Source: Chionoecetes opilio (lineage: Eukaryota; Arthropoda; Malacostraca; Decapoda; Majidae). From it: 64,000 bases of DNA. The notes under the pieces are model-generated. The model was not told where the DNA came from, did not search any database, and saw nothing but the letters and a program-made list of their open reading frames with translations. The stretch is taken from assembly GCA_016584305.1 (NCBI GenBank), contig JACEEZ010001805.1:147501-211500 (forward strand), in the 5' to 3' direction. Shown here in pieces: positions 1 to 10,925 of this stretch. Numbering within the stretch: the first letter of the stretch is position 1; each line of letters starts with the position of its first letter. The translations under genes and the position numbers were made by a program.

Positions 1-122
1 GTTCTTAGGCCACTCGACGGTGCAGAAATATTTCAAGTGGATTTATGGGTCTCACTCGGGATCTAACTCGGGTCTTCGAGAACGCCACTCGGTGACGCTA
101 ACCACTCTGCTACCGCCTCCCC
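1..122 (-). mobile_element. tRNA-derived SINE (5' head)
   Basis: Read on the minus strand, this begins GGGGAGGCGGTAGCAGAGTG. It contains a pol III A-box-like segment (TAGCAGAGTGGTTAGC) and a degenerate B box (GAGTTAGATCC), then a tRNA-unrelated tail ending at the window edge. The head resembles a Ser/Leu-type tRNA with a long variable arm, so I call it a SINE rather than a functional tRNA. It is cut by the window start. Confidence 0.5.
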
Positions 123-237
123 TAAACTGCATCTCTTGGTTTTCACTCCGGCATATCATGCCCTCACAACCTTTTGTGTGAACATGTAAACAGAAAGTCG
201 GCAAAAAATAATGTATCTCGGCATATTGATGTTATTA

Positions 238-378
238 CTGCATCTCTTTGCTTACACTCGGCATATCCTCAGTCGCATAAAGTCGTGTTTTTGTCCTTTT
301 GACCCTTTCCTGCAGGTTCAGGCTCTTCAATTTCATTCCCTTCCTGCTGGAGACACCCTTGCGTGATGGAGCTGACAT
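238..378 (-). pseudogene. Mirrored Tigger transposase N-terminus
   Basis: This is the minus-strand counterpart of the frame at 801. It starts at ATG 378-376 with the same MSAPSRKGVSSRKG residues. After about 30 residues (QERVKR) it leaves the family sequence and ends in unrelated codons. It is part of the palindromic arm, not an independent gene. Confidence 0.5.
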
Positions 379-1121
379 CTTGAAATACAGTACTGTATGA
401 TGTAATCCCAAAACACATAAAATAGGTGGCAAAGTAAAGCAAAGGTCGGGTACCAGCGCGTAGGCTGTCAGCTGCTGAGCTGTGTTTATGTCGTCCAAGC
501 ACCGTCTTGGATACGAATTCCGGTCTTTTTCGAAATTTTAAAAGGATTGGTTTCTGCTTCAAAAACACAACATGCTTGGTAGGAGCCGAAATAATAATCA
601 ATGCAAGACATTGCAAACAATATCACAAAGTAGTATAACACACATTTCAGCAAGTGTTATTGGATTGGGATTCGTAATCCAAGACGGTGCTTGAACGACA
701 AAAACACGGCTCAGCCTACGCGCTGGTATCCGACCTTTGCTTTACTTTGCCACCTATTTTACGTGTTTTGGGATTACATCATACAGTACTGTATATCAAG
801 ATGTCAGCTCCATCACGCAAGGGTGTCTCCAGCAGGAAGGGAATGAAATTGAAGAGCCTGAGCCTGCAGGAAAAGGTGAAAGTGCTGGCAAGGTTGGATG
901 CAGGTGCGTCCATGCGTGCTATTTGTGCTGAGTTTGATATCAAATCCAGCACATTCTACCCGTTCACTGGTATGTGTAGTTTTTGTGCTTTTACAGTACT
1001 GTAGTTACATTTTTTTTTTTTTTTTTACCCATATCAGAGGAGGACATTGCATAACTCGGCACATTGAATAACTCGGCAAGGGCCAGAGCCCCTATTGTGC
1101 CGAGTTATAAGGCTTTTACTG
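300..1121. mobile_element. Tigger/pogo-like element with inverted duplicated 5' part
   Basis: The right end (rc CAGTAAAAGCCTTATAACTC) is followed by TA at 1122-1123, as expected for a Tc1/mariner/pogo element. The segments 300-522 and 668-882 are inverted copies of each other around a ~145-bp spacer. Both carry the first codons of the same transposase, facing outward. The left terminus is not clean; related CTCGGCATAT motifs recur at about 150-265. It is a dead, rearranged copy. Confidence 0.5.
801..1004 (+). pseudogene. Tigger/pogo transposase N-terminal HTH, truncated
   Basis: The reading frame starts at ATG 801 with MSAPSRKGVSSRKGMKLK, followed by EKVKVLARLDAGASMRAICAEF. That is the basic N-terminus plus first helix-turn-helix (Psq/CENP-B type) of Tigger transposases. 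The match stops near residue 57 (STFYPF). No CENP-B HTH2 or DDE domain follows, so the roughly 400-500 residues usual for the family are missing. The mirrored copy at 238-378 has nearly the same N-terminus. It probably cannot transpose; at most it could make a short DNA-binding peptide. Confidence 0.55.
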
Positions 1122-1122
1122 T

Positions 1123-2363
1123 ATAAGAATCCTGCCTGCGCCACCACGGGCGAGGACCAACCATCAGAGCCCTCAAGTGAACCTCCAGAGCCTACCATCC
1201 GAGCCTTGGGTCACCACTGCCTACAGGCGCTATAGGCACAAATGTAAAAAAAAAAAAAAAAAAAAAAATTGTTTTACACATTGTAATCATAATGTGTGTA
1301 TTCACCTATTTGTATTATACAGGAGTTCTGTCTCCATATCATTTTGTCATCTTCAATTTTAACAACGGGCTAGGGTCAACCATCACAGCCCTCCAGAATA
1401 TGCAGGGCCAACCACCTGAGCCCTCAAGGAAGGAAGATAAAACCCAACAGACGCTATAGGCTAAAAAGAAATATATATATAAATAAATAAATAATTAGAT
1501 AGATAAATCAAAGTCAATAATAGGCCATGTAACTTGGACATAGAGGCATGTAGAACGTAATATGAAGCTCCAGAGTTGCATGTCAAGAGCGTTCGGAAGA
1601 TGTTAGTGGAGGCTGTAACGCATTCCTGTAAGTAGCTGTGTTTGAGTGGTGAAGCGAAGGCGACCATCTAGATAGCTCCAGATATTGATGAGTTGTGGTA
1701 AAGGCACTGTATAAGAAATCACCAATGCCAGAAACTTTAAGTGGTGGGGAACCTGTAACAGAAGCCTTAGAATGGCCACGTATCTCGCCCGGATGCCATC
1801 TACAGTTTAGCGAAGCCTTCCCTGCAGTGGATAGAAAGAAAATGGAATGGAGTCAGCTGAGTCAGACGATGGTATTCTTCACCGCTGGAAGATAGGTAAA
1901 TATTTTTATTTTGCAGTGTTGACGTTATTTCAAATCTTGTGTATTCACCCACTGCAACTATGAATGCCTGTGAAAGTAACATGTAAAATATGAAATTCGG
2001 TTAATGCCTATTTACCGGTATATCCAGGAAGGTAAGGGCACAACTTCAATGTAGGGGGACTATAAGATCAACATGGCTACTGTGGTCGGGATTAATACTT
2101 AATCATGATTTTTTTTAGCACACTATAGAGTTTAATTTTAATGATAAGATTTGATATCTTATATCAAGATTATTAACTGGTGTGCCTCCATAATATTGGC
2201 GGTGCTTAGGGTGCTTCATTAATTCAATTTCTACTTTATCTATTTCTACTTTATTGTTATCATATGTGATTTTTAAGCCTGTAATTTTGGGTTTAAACAT
2301 GTGATTTCAATATAGCCTATTACTCTGCAGTATTATAATCGTCAGTTACGTTCATTTTGTTTA
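1123..2363. other. No gene seen; simple and low-copy repeats
   Basis: This holds an A-tract at about 1246-1268. A short motif (CAACCAYCASAGCCCTC) recurs imperfectly at about 1160, 1375 and 1408. The segment 1698-1775 reappears inverted at 14445-14518. The open frames are short and I recognise none. Confidence 0.4.
1698..1775 (+). repeat. Dispersed repeat, inverted match at 14445-14518
   Basis: The stretch beginning CACTGTATAAGAAATCACCA matches the reverse complement of 14445-14518 with few changes. The element boundary is unknown. Confidence 0.55.
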
Positions 2364-2365
2364 TA

Positions 2366-3148
2366 CAGGGAGGTCCCGTTATACGAGCATTCGGTATACG
2401 AGAATCCGATGATATGAGATGTGTAAATTAGGGTCTATTTTCAATATACGAGATCGAAAATCCAATGATACGACATTCAAACTGGGGTGAGTAAAATTAT
2501 CAAGTTCAAAATGCCCGCCCTACCACTCCCAGGCTAGACAAAGGGGGATTTGGTTGACCCCAGTGAGGTCACCTCTAGCAAGCCGTGACCTGAAGGGTAA
2601 TTAAGCATATGGCGCGGCCTGACCTTTAGGGGTAGTTAGCAGATGTGCGGCTCTAACCTTGGGACTGCAGTCAGGTCACCCCTAGCAAGGCGTGACCGGA
2701 AGGGTAATTAAGCATATGGCGCGGCCTGACCTTTAGGGGTAATTAGCAGGTGTGCGGCCCCAACCTTGGGACCGCTACACTACCTTCTCTTGTATCACGC
2801 GGCATCCCCTACATTACAACGTCTTTTTTGCTTGTTATGCATGTTTTATGTTTAATTTATGTGCAGTTATGTTATTTTGTGTGCTACTTTCTCTTTCAGA
2901 ATGCTTTTTCTACAGAATAGGTAGTACAGTGTGGGTAATATAGACGCTGTGTGTTTGTTGTGTTTGCTATAGATTATTTTTAGCTTGGAAAACATGTCTT
3001 TTTTTTTTTCTTTTTCTTTTTTTTAAATTGATGGGGTCCTGGAACCATACCTATATTTTACCATTAGTTATGTGTTTCGTTATACAAGATTTCGCTTTAC
3101 GAGTATGCCAGGTGGAACCTAACTGCTCGTATCTTCGGGACCTCCCTG
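2366..3148 (+). mobile_element. Non-autonomous TA-element, family A copy 1
   Basis: Inverted ends CAGGGAGGTCCCG lie between TA dinucleotides (2364-2365 and 3149-3150), as in pogo/Tigger MITEs. Subterminal sequence is rich in TATACGAG/ATACGAGA motifs. The interior has two ~107-bp tandem units and no transposase frame. Related copies lie at 26115-26212 (left end only), 32884-33769 (inverted, three tandem units) and 37416-37889 (right part). Confidence 0.75.
2567..2775 (+). repeat. Two ~107-bp tandem units inside family A
   Basis: Units starting GGTCACC at 2567 and 2674 share the core GGGTAATTAAGCATATGGCG and a CCTTGGGAC end. Three units are present in the copy at 32884-33769, so unit number varies between copies. 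Confidence 0.7.
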
Positions 3149-3316
3149 TATTGAAAATCATTTTGAGCCCCTAAATGGAGGCAATGTGTTTTGTGAATCA
3201 CACTCGAAAAGCAGGCTATCCATAGGCATACAATTTTTGTTTATGCCAGATAGCACATAGTTGTATTTTTATATAATAAAAAATGCTACATAGGGTACAT
3301 AGGTTAAAGTTGTTTT

Positions 3317-3840
3317 TATCAATCAATCAATCAATCATTGGGGGCATACGCCGGGGGGCGCGTCGCCTCGCCCACCCTACGACGCCATTTCTGGGAGTCC
3401 CCACGCGCGAGTCTACATACAGGCTCCCTTCCCATACCAACCAACTCTCAACAAGACACATCAACTTTCCACAGCCACGAGCCTTGTGGGCGCCCCCTTA
3501 GCCTCCTCCACGCCGGATTGTCTCTTATAGATACAACCCGATGGGAAGGATCGGTTTCAGGGTAGCATGCCACATGCCCATATAGCCGAAGTTGGCGCTG
3601 ACGTACTTTGCAGGTAATAGGCCTCGATTCAGTCTAACGGTGCAATCGCTGATTTGACACGTAATCATCACAGCGATACCCCATGAATCTGCGAAGACAC
3701 TTATTACCAAAGGCATCGATTCGCTTCTTCAAATCGCTATTTAGTGTCCATGTCTCACGACCATAGAGTAAGACAGGGATTACAAGCGACTTGAAGATCC
3801 GGATCTTTGTCCTACTGCACAGGTACCGACAACGCCAAAT
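3317..3840 (-). pseudogene. RTE-type LINE 3' end (RT C-terminal region)
   Basis: On the minus strand the frame reads RTKIRIFKSLVIPVLLYGRE, then LRRFMGYRCDDYVSNQRLH. This is the conserved C-terminal region of RTE-clade reverse transcriptases. A downstream frame ends with GRVGEATRPPAYAP, the usual end of such ORFs. An (ATTG)n tail follows at 3317-3337, typical of RTE elements. The copy is 5'-truncated and interrupted at 3840/3841 by the MITE that follows. Frameshifts separate the two segments. Confidence 0.6.
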
Positions 3841-3841
3841 A

Positions 3842-4261
3842 CAGGTTGAAGTTCCCAAACTCGGCAACCTCGGGACCAGCGCCGAGCCGAGTAATGGAAT
3901 TTTCCGACTTTTAGAACGTAGATATATTAAGGGGAAAAAACCCCATGAAAATCAGCCTTTTCTTTTCACTTCCACCAGTAGGTGTTCCTGGACGTTTGGG
4001 AGCCATAATACTAATAACAGACCTGTAGAAGTACACAAAATAACAGTGTACACAACTCTACAGTCACAACACCACTGAACAATAACAACAAACTAATCGG
4101 CGGGAGAAACCAAGCGGCCTAGTGTGGTGGCACCTAGCAGCCGACCCGGCAACTACGCGCCGGGTTTTGGGTGTTCTGCCGTGTTTTGGAAGATCCGGAA
4201 CCATAGCCGAGTTTTGGGTGTTGCCGAGTCTTGGGATGCCGAGTTTGGGAACTTCAACCTG
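3842..4261 (-). mobile_element. Tigger-derived MITE, family B copy a
   Basis: Inverted ends CAGGTTGAAGTTCCCAAAC sit inside TA target duplications (3840-3841 and 4262-4263). It is one of five copies here. It keeps a degraded minus-strand trace of the family's 5' leader and transposase start codons. It is inserted in the RTE remnant. Confidence 0.75.
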
Positions 4262-4309
4262 TACTCCTGCTTCAGCAGGAGTACAGGTTGATTCCATAAT
4301 TCCATAACA

Positions 4310-5090
4310 CTGTGGGCTATGCCAAAGTTGTTTTATGGTTGCAGGAAATAGCCAATGAATCAAATATTGATTTTCCATTATCAATACTCCACTAGGAGTA
4401 CGATTTGCTTTGCTGAATAAATGCTGCTAAGAATGATCACACACATCGATCATAGCATCTGTAATTCCCAAACAATTACACTGGTTTAATACTTTCAGCT
4501 TATTGAACCTACCGACTGAGATGACTGCCTTGATGATGGTTGCATGAGCTACAAGTATAATATTAGAAGAAACAGTGTTGGACATTTCACCAAGAATCAA
4601 ATCAGTCAAGTGGTGGGTTTTCTTTATCAGCCATGTTCCCATGATCAGAGAAAAGTACATCCAGCTTTACCTTAGGAAACTAGGTTAAAGTTATTTTGTG
4701 GTAGCTAGAAATAACCAATGAATTAGATATTGATTTTTCATTGATAATTATTAATCCACTATTAGTACATTTTGCTTCCCTGAATAAATGGTGCTAAGAA
4801 TGATCATGTGACCACATGTAACCACATAACTCGATCATAGCATCTGCCATCCCCAAAGAATTACACTGGTTGCAATCATTCACTTAAGTTTAAGGGAGAC
4901 TTCATAAGTTTAAATAATTTCAGCCTATTGAACTTACCGACTGAGATAACTGCCTTCATGATGGCTGCAAGAGCTACAAGCATGATAGTGTTGGACGAGT
5001 CACCTCAACCTCAAAAATCAAATCAGTCAAATTATCTTACTAGTTAAGTGGTGTGTTTTCTTTATCAGTCATGTTCCCATGATTAGAGAA
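4310..5090 (+). repeat. Imperfect ~370-bp tandem duplication
   Basis: The blocks 4310-4650 and 4690-5090 share ordered segments (GAATAAATG.TGCTAAGAATG, CGATCATAGCATCTG, TACCGACTGAGAT, GTTTTCTTTATCAG). Indels separate the copies. No coding frame is recognised. This could be two diverged copies of one repeat or a segmental duplication. Confidence 0.6.
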
Positions 5091-5288
5091 GAATACACCA
5101 GCGCATTATTATATTTCATTTTGTCTATTATTTCTTATTATTTTTTTGCGTTCAAAGGTGACCTGCCAATGGCAACAAAACACATAGAAAAAAAGGGCAG
5201 TAACGGTTCCCGCAAAGGAAAAGAGGAATTCCAAAAAGGGAGGTCAAATCAAAGGTGCAGGTGTCTTGAAACTCCTATCTTTGATAAG

Positions 5289-5400
5289 TTCAAGTCCTAG
5301 GAAGGTGGAAATACAGATTCATGTAGATAGTTCCAGAGTTTACCAGTAGAGAGGAAGAAAGTGTGAAGAGGTTAACTCTTGCAAGCCTGTTCCACTAAGA
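5289..5400 (-). mobile_element. Fragment of the 9.3-kb LINE family
   Basis: The stretch with AGTTCCAGAGTTTACCAGT and TTAACTCTTGCA matches the 3' coding end of the LINE at 9283-10708, with many substitutions. It is an old copy of about 110 bp. Confidence 0.5.
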
Positions 5401-5508
5401 CAAATGAGTATCACTTTCTCAGTTAATATTTGATGGCTTTCATTCACTAATCTTTGAGAGCTAAAAGAGTTAGCAATGCACTTATACAGCATAACTCAGT
5501 CTCAAGAG

Positions 5509-5539
5509 AATTGAGGCACCCCGCGGCAGAAGGGTACTA
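5509..5539 (+). repeat. Left terminal inverted repeat of the transposon
   Basis: AATTGAGG followed by CCGCGGCAGAAGGGTACTA is the partner of 13098-13126, with about three mismatches over ~30 bp. Confidence 0.7.
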
Positions 5540-5939
5540 AGCGCCACTGGGGCCAAAAATGAGATTTTTACATCGACACAGATCTCAATTCCCGCTCTAC
5601 AGGATGGTGGAGTTAGCATCCTTCTTCCGACATTTCCATAAGGTCGAAAGTCCTATTGTTTACAAAGGGATTTTCTGCTTCGATTACTTGGAACAGGTGC
5701 AGGCAGGGAGTGCCGTGGCAAAAGGGTACTATCTCCACACGTGCTCAACCAGCCAATGGGAGACGAGACGCACTCCGTGACGTCAGAGCGTTGAGCCAAT
5801 GAGAGCGTCGGATCCCACCACTGCCCCGTCTTCCTTCCTTCCCTCCCTCCCTTCCCTCCCTCCTCAGTCCTGTTGCCGGGACTTGACGGGAAAGCAACGA
5901 GTGCTTTCTCTGGATTTACGCATTACTTTCGCCATTATC

Positions 5940-6393
5940 ATGGATTATTCCAGCAGTGACAATAGTGCCAGTAACACCGAGAGCCCGCCCCCCCCCTTCA
6001 CCTGGCGCTGTTGGCCCCTCGCAAGGCAGGAAACGGGCTCCAAAACCTGAAAGTTGCAAGCGTGCAGTCGCCAAGGCAAAACGCAACAAAGGTGCAGCCT
6101 ACTTCAGCCCCTCCAGCCAGCGTGCTATACCTCTGCGTGCTATAGGCCCACCTTGTCGTGATGGATGTTTCGACAAGGTAACCCAGGCAGGTGTCCAGTC
6201 TATTTTACAGCATTTTGGGGGACTCGCTGACTACAATCTCCAGAATGCTTACATTCAGAAAATGATCAACGTTGTGCCAGTGAAACGAAAGCGTACGACG
6301 GCTGAAGTAAGCAGGCGATCGGTCACCCGCGTGCACCATGTGAGCTACAACATGCGTACACAGGTGTGCTTGTCTGTGTGTCGCCCACATTGA
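5940..6393 (+). pseudogene. Transposase-like gene, N-terminal segment
   Basis: ATG 5940 opens MDYSSSDNSASNTES. A C8+ run (about 5985-5995) then shifts the frame. The next frame is a basic region (CKRAVAKAKRNKGAAYF) followed by a Cys/Phe-containing block (GPPCRDGCFDKVTQAGVQ), an aromatic/Gln-rich helix and RSVTRVHHVSYN. In animal proteins carrying the SDNCAGQN-type C-terminal domain, I know a similar order: basic tail, C-x-C-x4-CF block, then an RxxSxxYxxP-like block. A possible donor (ACAG/GTGTGC) lies near 6362, or the exon is simply interrupted by the later insertions. The joined product would be about 600 residues. Confidence 0.5.
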
Positions 6394-6529
6394 CTGTGTG
6401 CTCCACAGTCCTGGTTACTCTGCTGCCACCACCCACATTAAGTGTGAAAAAAAATAAATGAATAAAATAAAAGATGTAAGTACTGGTTGGATTTAAATAA
6501 TAATTCGTTAATAAATCAGGCTTAATATA

Positions 6530-9171
6530 CCGTATTTGCCGGCGCATAAGACGCACCTCCGCATAAGACGCACCCCTATTTTACAAAGAGGTCTTGAGAA
6601 GAAAACAATATTGGTGTTTTTGAGGGAAACAAAAAAATCGTAAAATTATCAAGTTTTTAAAAAAAAAAAAAGGATTTATAGGGGAAAGCAAATGATTATG
6701 AGCATGTACCTAAATACAATATTCACAGTGCAGGGAATGTGAATGAAAAATTATACTAATTAAAATGTAAAGAGAATGACAGGGTAACCAAAATCGGTCA
6801 TAAATCATAATATATTGCAGGATGCCCCCACGAATTGATATTCTAATATTTTGCTACCTATGACATATAGCTTAGATTTAATGTTGTAGGTATGCCTTTG
6901 TTGCTTTTCTGCTATGTGTTTAGACTTTGTGGAAAATTTGCAGTATAGATATTAGTTTTATTTTGGTAGTAGGCTTTCAAAAGTCCTAGGACTCTTACCG
7001 ACACCATCGTGTAGCTTTCTTCATTATGAGTATTTTGAACCCCATTTCCCATGGCGCAATTGAATAATAATGGCATTACACGTACTACCGAAAATCTACC
7101 GTTACTTCAGCCAGAAAGTTAAGTTAGGTTAAATCAGATTTGGTTAGGTTAGAGGTGGGGTTTTGCTTAGTAACAGAAAATATAGAGAAATAAAGAAAAT
7201 TACCAATAATATGGCAGTGTGAAGCGTAGCAATGTTTGCGGGGCGGACCTGGAGGGGCAGGTTGCCTCCCCCACATACACACATGTAAACTAACATTGAT
7301 TTCCGACAAAAACGAGAGCCAGATTAATTCAAAACACATCAAAACTATTCAGGAGGACTTAAGTCTCGGCCTCAAAATCGGTGGTTGTCCAATAACAAAA
7401 ATTCACGAAGATATTTAGATAACACTGTAAGGTAACCATCTCTACCTTGTTGTTATTGTTGTAATTGTTGCAGGGCACCGTTGTCGGGATCGACGATATT
7501 TGCACTAGTTTACACCTATGAATCTATCACAGTCGCGAGGGTTGATTAGTCTTCTTCAGGAAGGTACAGGTGATGAAATCACGGCAGCGTTCCGTTAGCC
7601 GTGCCTTGTATTCACACTATTCGTCACGGTTCCGTCATTTTTGGCAGTTCCTGCTCACCCTCTAAGCAGACATGGTGCCTCAGAGGCTATGCTTGAAGAA
7701 ATTTGCATTAATAGCACTTCTGTCGGATGAAGAAGAGGAGTTGAACTCTAAAAGACATTGTTTTGGGTACATAAGGCCTTGAGAAAACGACAATTATCAG
7801 TACGGCACAGTCTCATTACATTAAAATATTCTTCCCCAGGAACAGTTACGTGACAGGACAGTGATGTATTGGAGCCGTGACGGCGGCGCACCGTTTAGTG
7901 TAACACGTCTATTTGTTTGAATGTAAGAAATTCTAACGGATGTGATGAGACGGTGCCCTGTCACCAATTTCACCATGATGATATGGTGTGATTCGGCCTT
8001 GAGGCGGACGGTGTGGCGCCGTGAGGGGTCTTGGTCTTGGTGTACCGTGTGGAAGACTTTTGTCCCGTCTACAGGTACCATTGCAGCCTTTTTACTAGCA
8101 CTCTTTCATACATAGTTTCCTTATCCGTAGAGGTACACTGGTGAGGATTGAGGGGTCGAGGTGGTACAAAGGACTATGCTGTCCCACCTATGCCTATCCC
8201 ACCTTTCTTACCACTGTAGCGGCGCTAACACACACACGCACATACACACCTGCATCGGCTTAGGCCACCCCCCTGTCTGGGACCAGGATTAGAGGCCTGA
8301 GGGTGACCTGATGCTGACCTGACTTGTTCTCGCCGACACAACTGCAACACCAGCCAGGTAAATCAAGCAGCCAAAGGACACACAGAGACACACACGCCGC
8401 GCACCTTTTGTCCCCACGTTGTACAATGACTCGCTGTCAAATAAACTACAAAGCCACGACACCCTTTCTCCATCCTTGTGTGTATAAACAGACTCCCCAA
8501 GATACTACACCACCCTCTCACCGCTCACACTCCTTCAAATAAAACTTTAACACGCTCCTTGTTTCACTATTCCATTTATCAAATATACTCACTCCAGCGA
8601 AAATTCCAACACTATTTTCTGCCTCCCTTCTATCATCTCATTTCAACTGTTGTGTCAACTTGTGTGGCCCGAGTCGAATGTGGGTTAAGGCGACATCTAA
8701 TATGCGGGATGTTTGTCTTTTCCATGGGTGCGGGGAGGAGTCTGAGCGGTAATGACCCATGGTGGGTGCGCGGAGGGCGTCGCCGAGTGAAGTATCCCAG
8801 GTGAAGCGGCAGACTTGAGATATCAGACGTTTTACAATGGAGAGCAGCAGTGGGGTGTGAATGATGTTTACATCTGACACGGCCATCTTGGCAGCAACAA
8901 TCGCTATCTTGTTGCCCCAGCTCTTATTTTCTCTTAAACTCCAACCTTTTCTTAGTATTATGCATTACTGTTGATAACACAGCTACAAATTTGTGCTCAG
9001 TGAACTACTGCTCAACACAGATAGCTCCAGACCCCTTTAGTAATACACCACCGGCTGTTTTGCATTCTCTGCCCGACCTCGCATGCGCTAATATGGCCGC
9101 ATTAGACGCAGGGTGAACTTTGCATTCCTTTTTAGGGGAAAAAAGCGCGTCTTATGCGCCGGCAAATACGG
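6530..9171. mobile_element. 2.6-kb TA-flanked element, ends CCGTATTTGCCGG
   Basis: Inverted ends CCGTATTTGCCGGCGCATAA lie at 6530 and (complement) up to 9171, with TA on both outer sides. GCGCATAAGACGC repeats occur near both ends. These ends are typical of a Tigger-type family. No frame in the 2.6 kb resembles a transposase, so it is non-autonomous or its gene has decayed. It includes a CACACA tract near 8230 and the block 8670-8905 shared with 17262-17470. It lies inside the transposon at 5509-13126. Confidence 0.7.
8670..8905 (+). repeat. Dispersed block, second copy at 17262-17470
   Basis: Both copies share CCATGGGTGCG.GGAGGAGTC, TAATGACCCATGGTGG, GAGGGCGTCGCC and GTTTACATCTGAC in the same order and orientation. 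I recognise no coding frame; this is likely internal sequence of a DNA element. Confidence 0.6.
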
Positions 9172-9282
9172 TATTTGTCACTTTACTGTATCACTTTCTA
9201 ACTTGTATACATTCACAAGTTGTCTTAATTCTAAGTCTTCTTATCCCCTAACGATACGCACACGTAGAGCTCAAGTCGGTAT

Positions 9283-10708
9283 TTTTTTTGGTAACACAAA
9301 GCCCGCTTACTTGCCAGTCCCTATAAAGAAGACAGTAAGAGAATAAAATAAAAACAGAGGGGTAGGCCAATTTAGTTCGGGAGGTGTCTTGTTACTCTTC
9401 TTTTGAAAAGATTTAAGTCATAGGAAAGTGGAAAAATAGAAACAGGAAGAGAGTTCCAGAGTTTACCAGTGAAAGGGATGAAAGAGTAAAGATACTGATT
9501 AACTCTTGCATTAGGAAGATGGACAGAATAGGGGTGAGAATGAGTAGAAAGTCTTGTGCAGCGAGGCCGCGGGAGTGGGGGAGGCATGCAGTTAGCAAGT
9601 TCAGAAGAGCAGTGAGCATGAAAATAACGGTAGAAGAGAGCAAGAGAAGCAACATTGCGGCGGTGATTTAAGGATTGAAGACAGTCAGTCAGAGGAGAGG
9701 AGTTGATGAGACGAAAAGCTTTTGACTCAACCCTGTTTAGGAGAGCTGTATGAGTGGATCCTCCCCAAACATGTGAGACATACTCCATACATGGGCGGAT
9801 AAGGCCCCTGTAGAGAGCAAGCAATTGGGAGGGAGAAAAAAAAGGACGCAGATGCCACAGGACACCTAACTTCTTAGCTGTTTTAGCAAGAGATGAGATG
9901 TGAGATTTCCAGTTCAGATTTTTAGTAAAGGATAGTCCTAGAATGTTCATTGTAGAAGAAGGAGACAGTTGAGTGTCATTGAAGAAGAGGGGATAGCTAT
10001 CTGGTAGGTTTTGTAGAGTAGATAGGTGAAGAAATTGGGTTTTTGAGGCATTGAACAAAACAAGGTTTGCTTTGCCCCAATCAGAAATTATAGAAAGATC
10101 AGAAGTTAGGCGCTCGGTGGCATCTCTCCGTGAATCACTTAGTTCCTGTTGAGTTGAACGTCTAATAAACGACGTTGAAAAATGCAGGGTAGAATCATCA
10201 GCGTAGGAGTGGATAGGGCTTTGAGTTAGACTTAGAAGATCATTAATGAATAATAGAAAGAGAGTGGGTGATAGGACAGAACCCTGGGGAATACCACTAT
10301 TGATAGATTTAGGAGAAGAACAATGTCCGTCTACAGTAGCTGCAATAGAACGGTTTGAAAGGAAACTTAAAATGAAGGTACAGAGAGAAGGATAGAAACC
10401 GAATGAGGGTAGTTTGGAAATTAAAGATTTGTGCCAGACTCTATCAAAAGCTTTTGATATGTCAAGGGCAACAGCAAAAGTTTCACCGAAACCCCTAAAG
10501 GAGGATGACCAAGATTCAGTTAGGAAAGCTAGAAGATCGCCAGTACATCGCCCTTTACGGAAACCGTACTGACGATCAGATAGAAGATTGTGAGCAGATA
10601 GATGCTTAAGAATCTTCTTATTAAGTATAGATTCAAAAACTTTAGAAAGGCAGGAAGTCAAAGCTATAGGACGGTAGTTTGAAGGATTAGAACGGTCACC
10701 CTTCTTAA
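9283..10708 (-). mobile_element. 5'-truncated LINE copy with 3' UTR and A tail
   Basis: It extends from the A8 tail at 9283 to the break at 10708 within a short tandem repeat. It is the best-preserved member of this LINE family in the window and has no stop in about 1.3 kb, so it is young relative to its neighbours. Confidence 0.7.
9372..10708 (-). pseudogene. LINE reverse transcriptase, C-terminal half
   Basis: A single open frame of about 445 residues begins KKGDRSNPSNYRPIALTS (RT motif). In order it has FAVALDISKAFDRVWHKSL (catalytic Asp), SGIPQGSVLSPTLFLLFIND, the YADD box (bases 10194-10205) and the thumb/C-terminal region ending RVTRHLPN. This is a Jockey/I-group non-LTR retrotransposon RT that would copy RNA at a nicked target. 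The endonuclease and the first RT motif are absent: the copy is 5'-truncated at about 10708, and upstream codons belong to the LTR. A 3' UTR with CAAAGCCCGCTTACTTGCCA and an A8 tail reaches 9283. The same family recurs at 48200-50590, and tails occur at 16262-16380 and 55860-56095. Confidence 0.8.
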
Positions 10709-10715
10709 TATATTT

Positions 10716-10925
10716 ATTATTATATTCTATCCTAATAAAGTTTGTTATCTCTGTTAACTTCAGTCGTACTGTTATCCCGCTAACGATACGCACACACAGT
10801 GCTCAAGTCGTTATCCTATCCTAATGTAGTCTGTTATCTCTGGTAACTTCAGTCGCACTGTTACCACATCAACGATACGCACACTTAAGTGCTCAAGTCG
10901 TTATCCTATCCTAATGTAGTCTATC
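10716..10925 (+). repeat. ~80-bp tandem units in the LTR
   Basis: The units share AACGATACGCACAC, GCTCAAGTCGTTATCC, TATCCTAAT and AACTTCAGTCG. There are about 2.5 copies here and another part at 9235-9282, across the LINE insertion. Units of this kind are common inside LTR U3 regions. Confidence 0.65.

Noticed and set aside
7124..7418. Opposing short frames around 7.2 kb
   Set aside because: They overlap each other on both strands with no motif or codon pattern to favour either.
8324..8804. Plus-strand frames of 72 and 108 residues in the 2.6-kb TA-element
   Set aside because: Composition is low-complexity, no family is recognised, and one frame crosses the dispersed repeat shared with 17262-17470.
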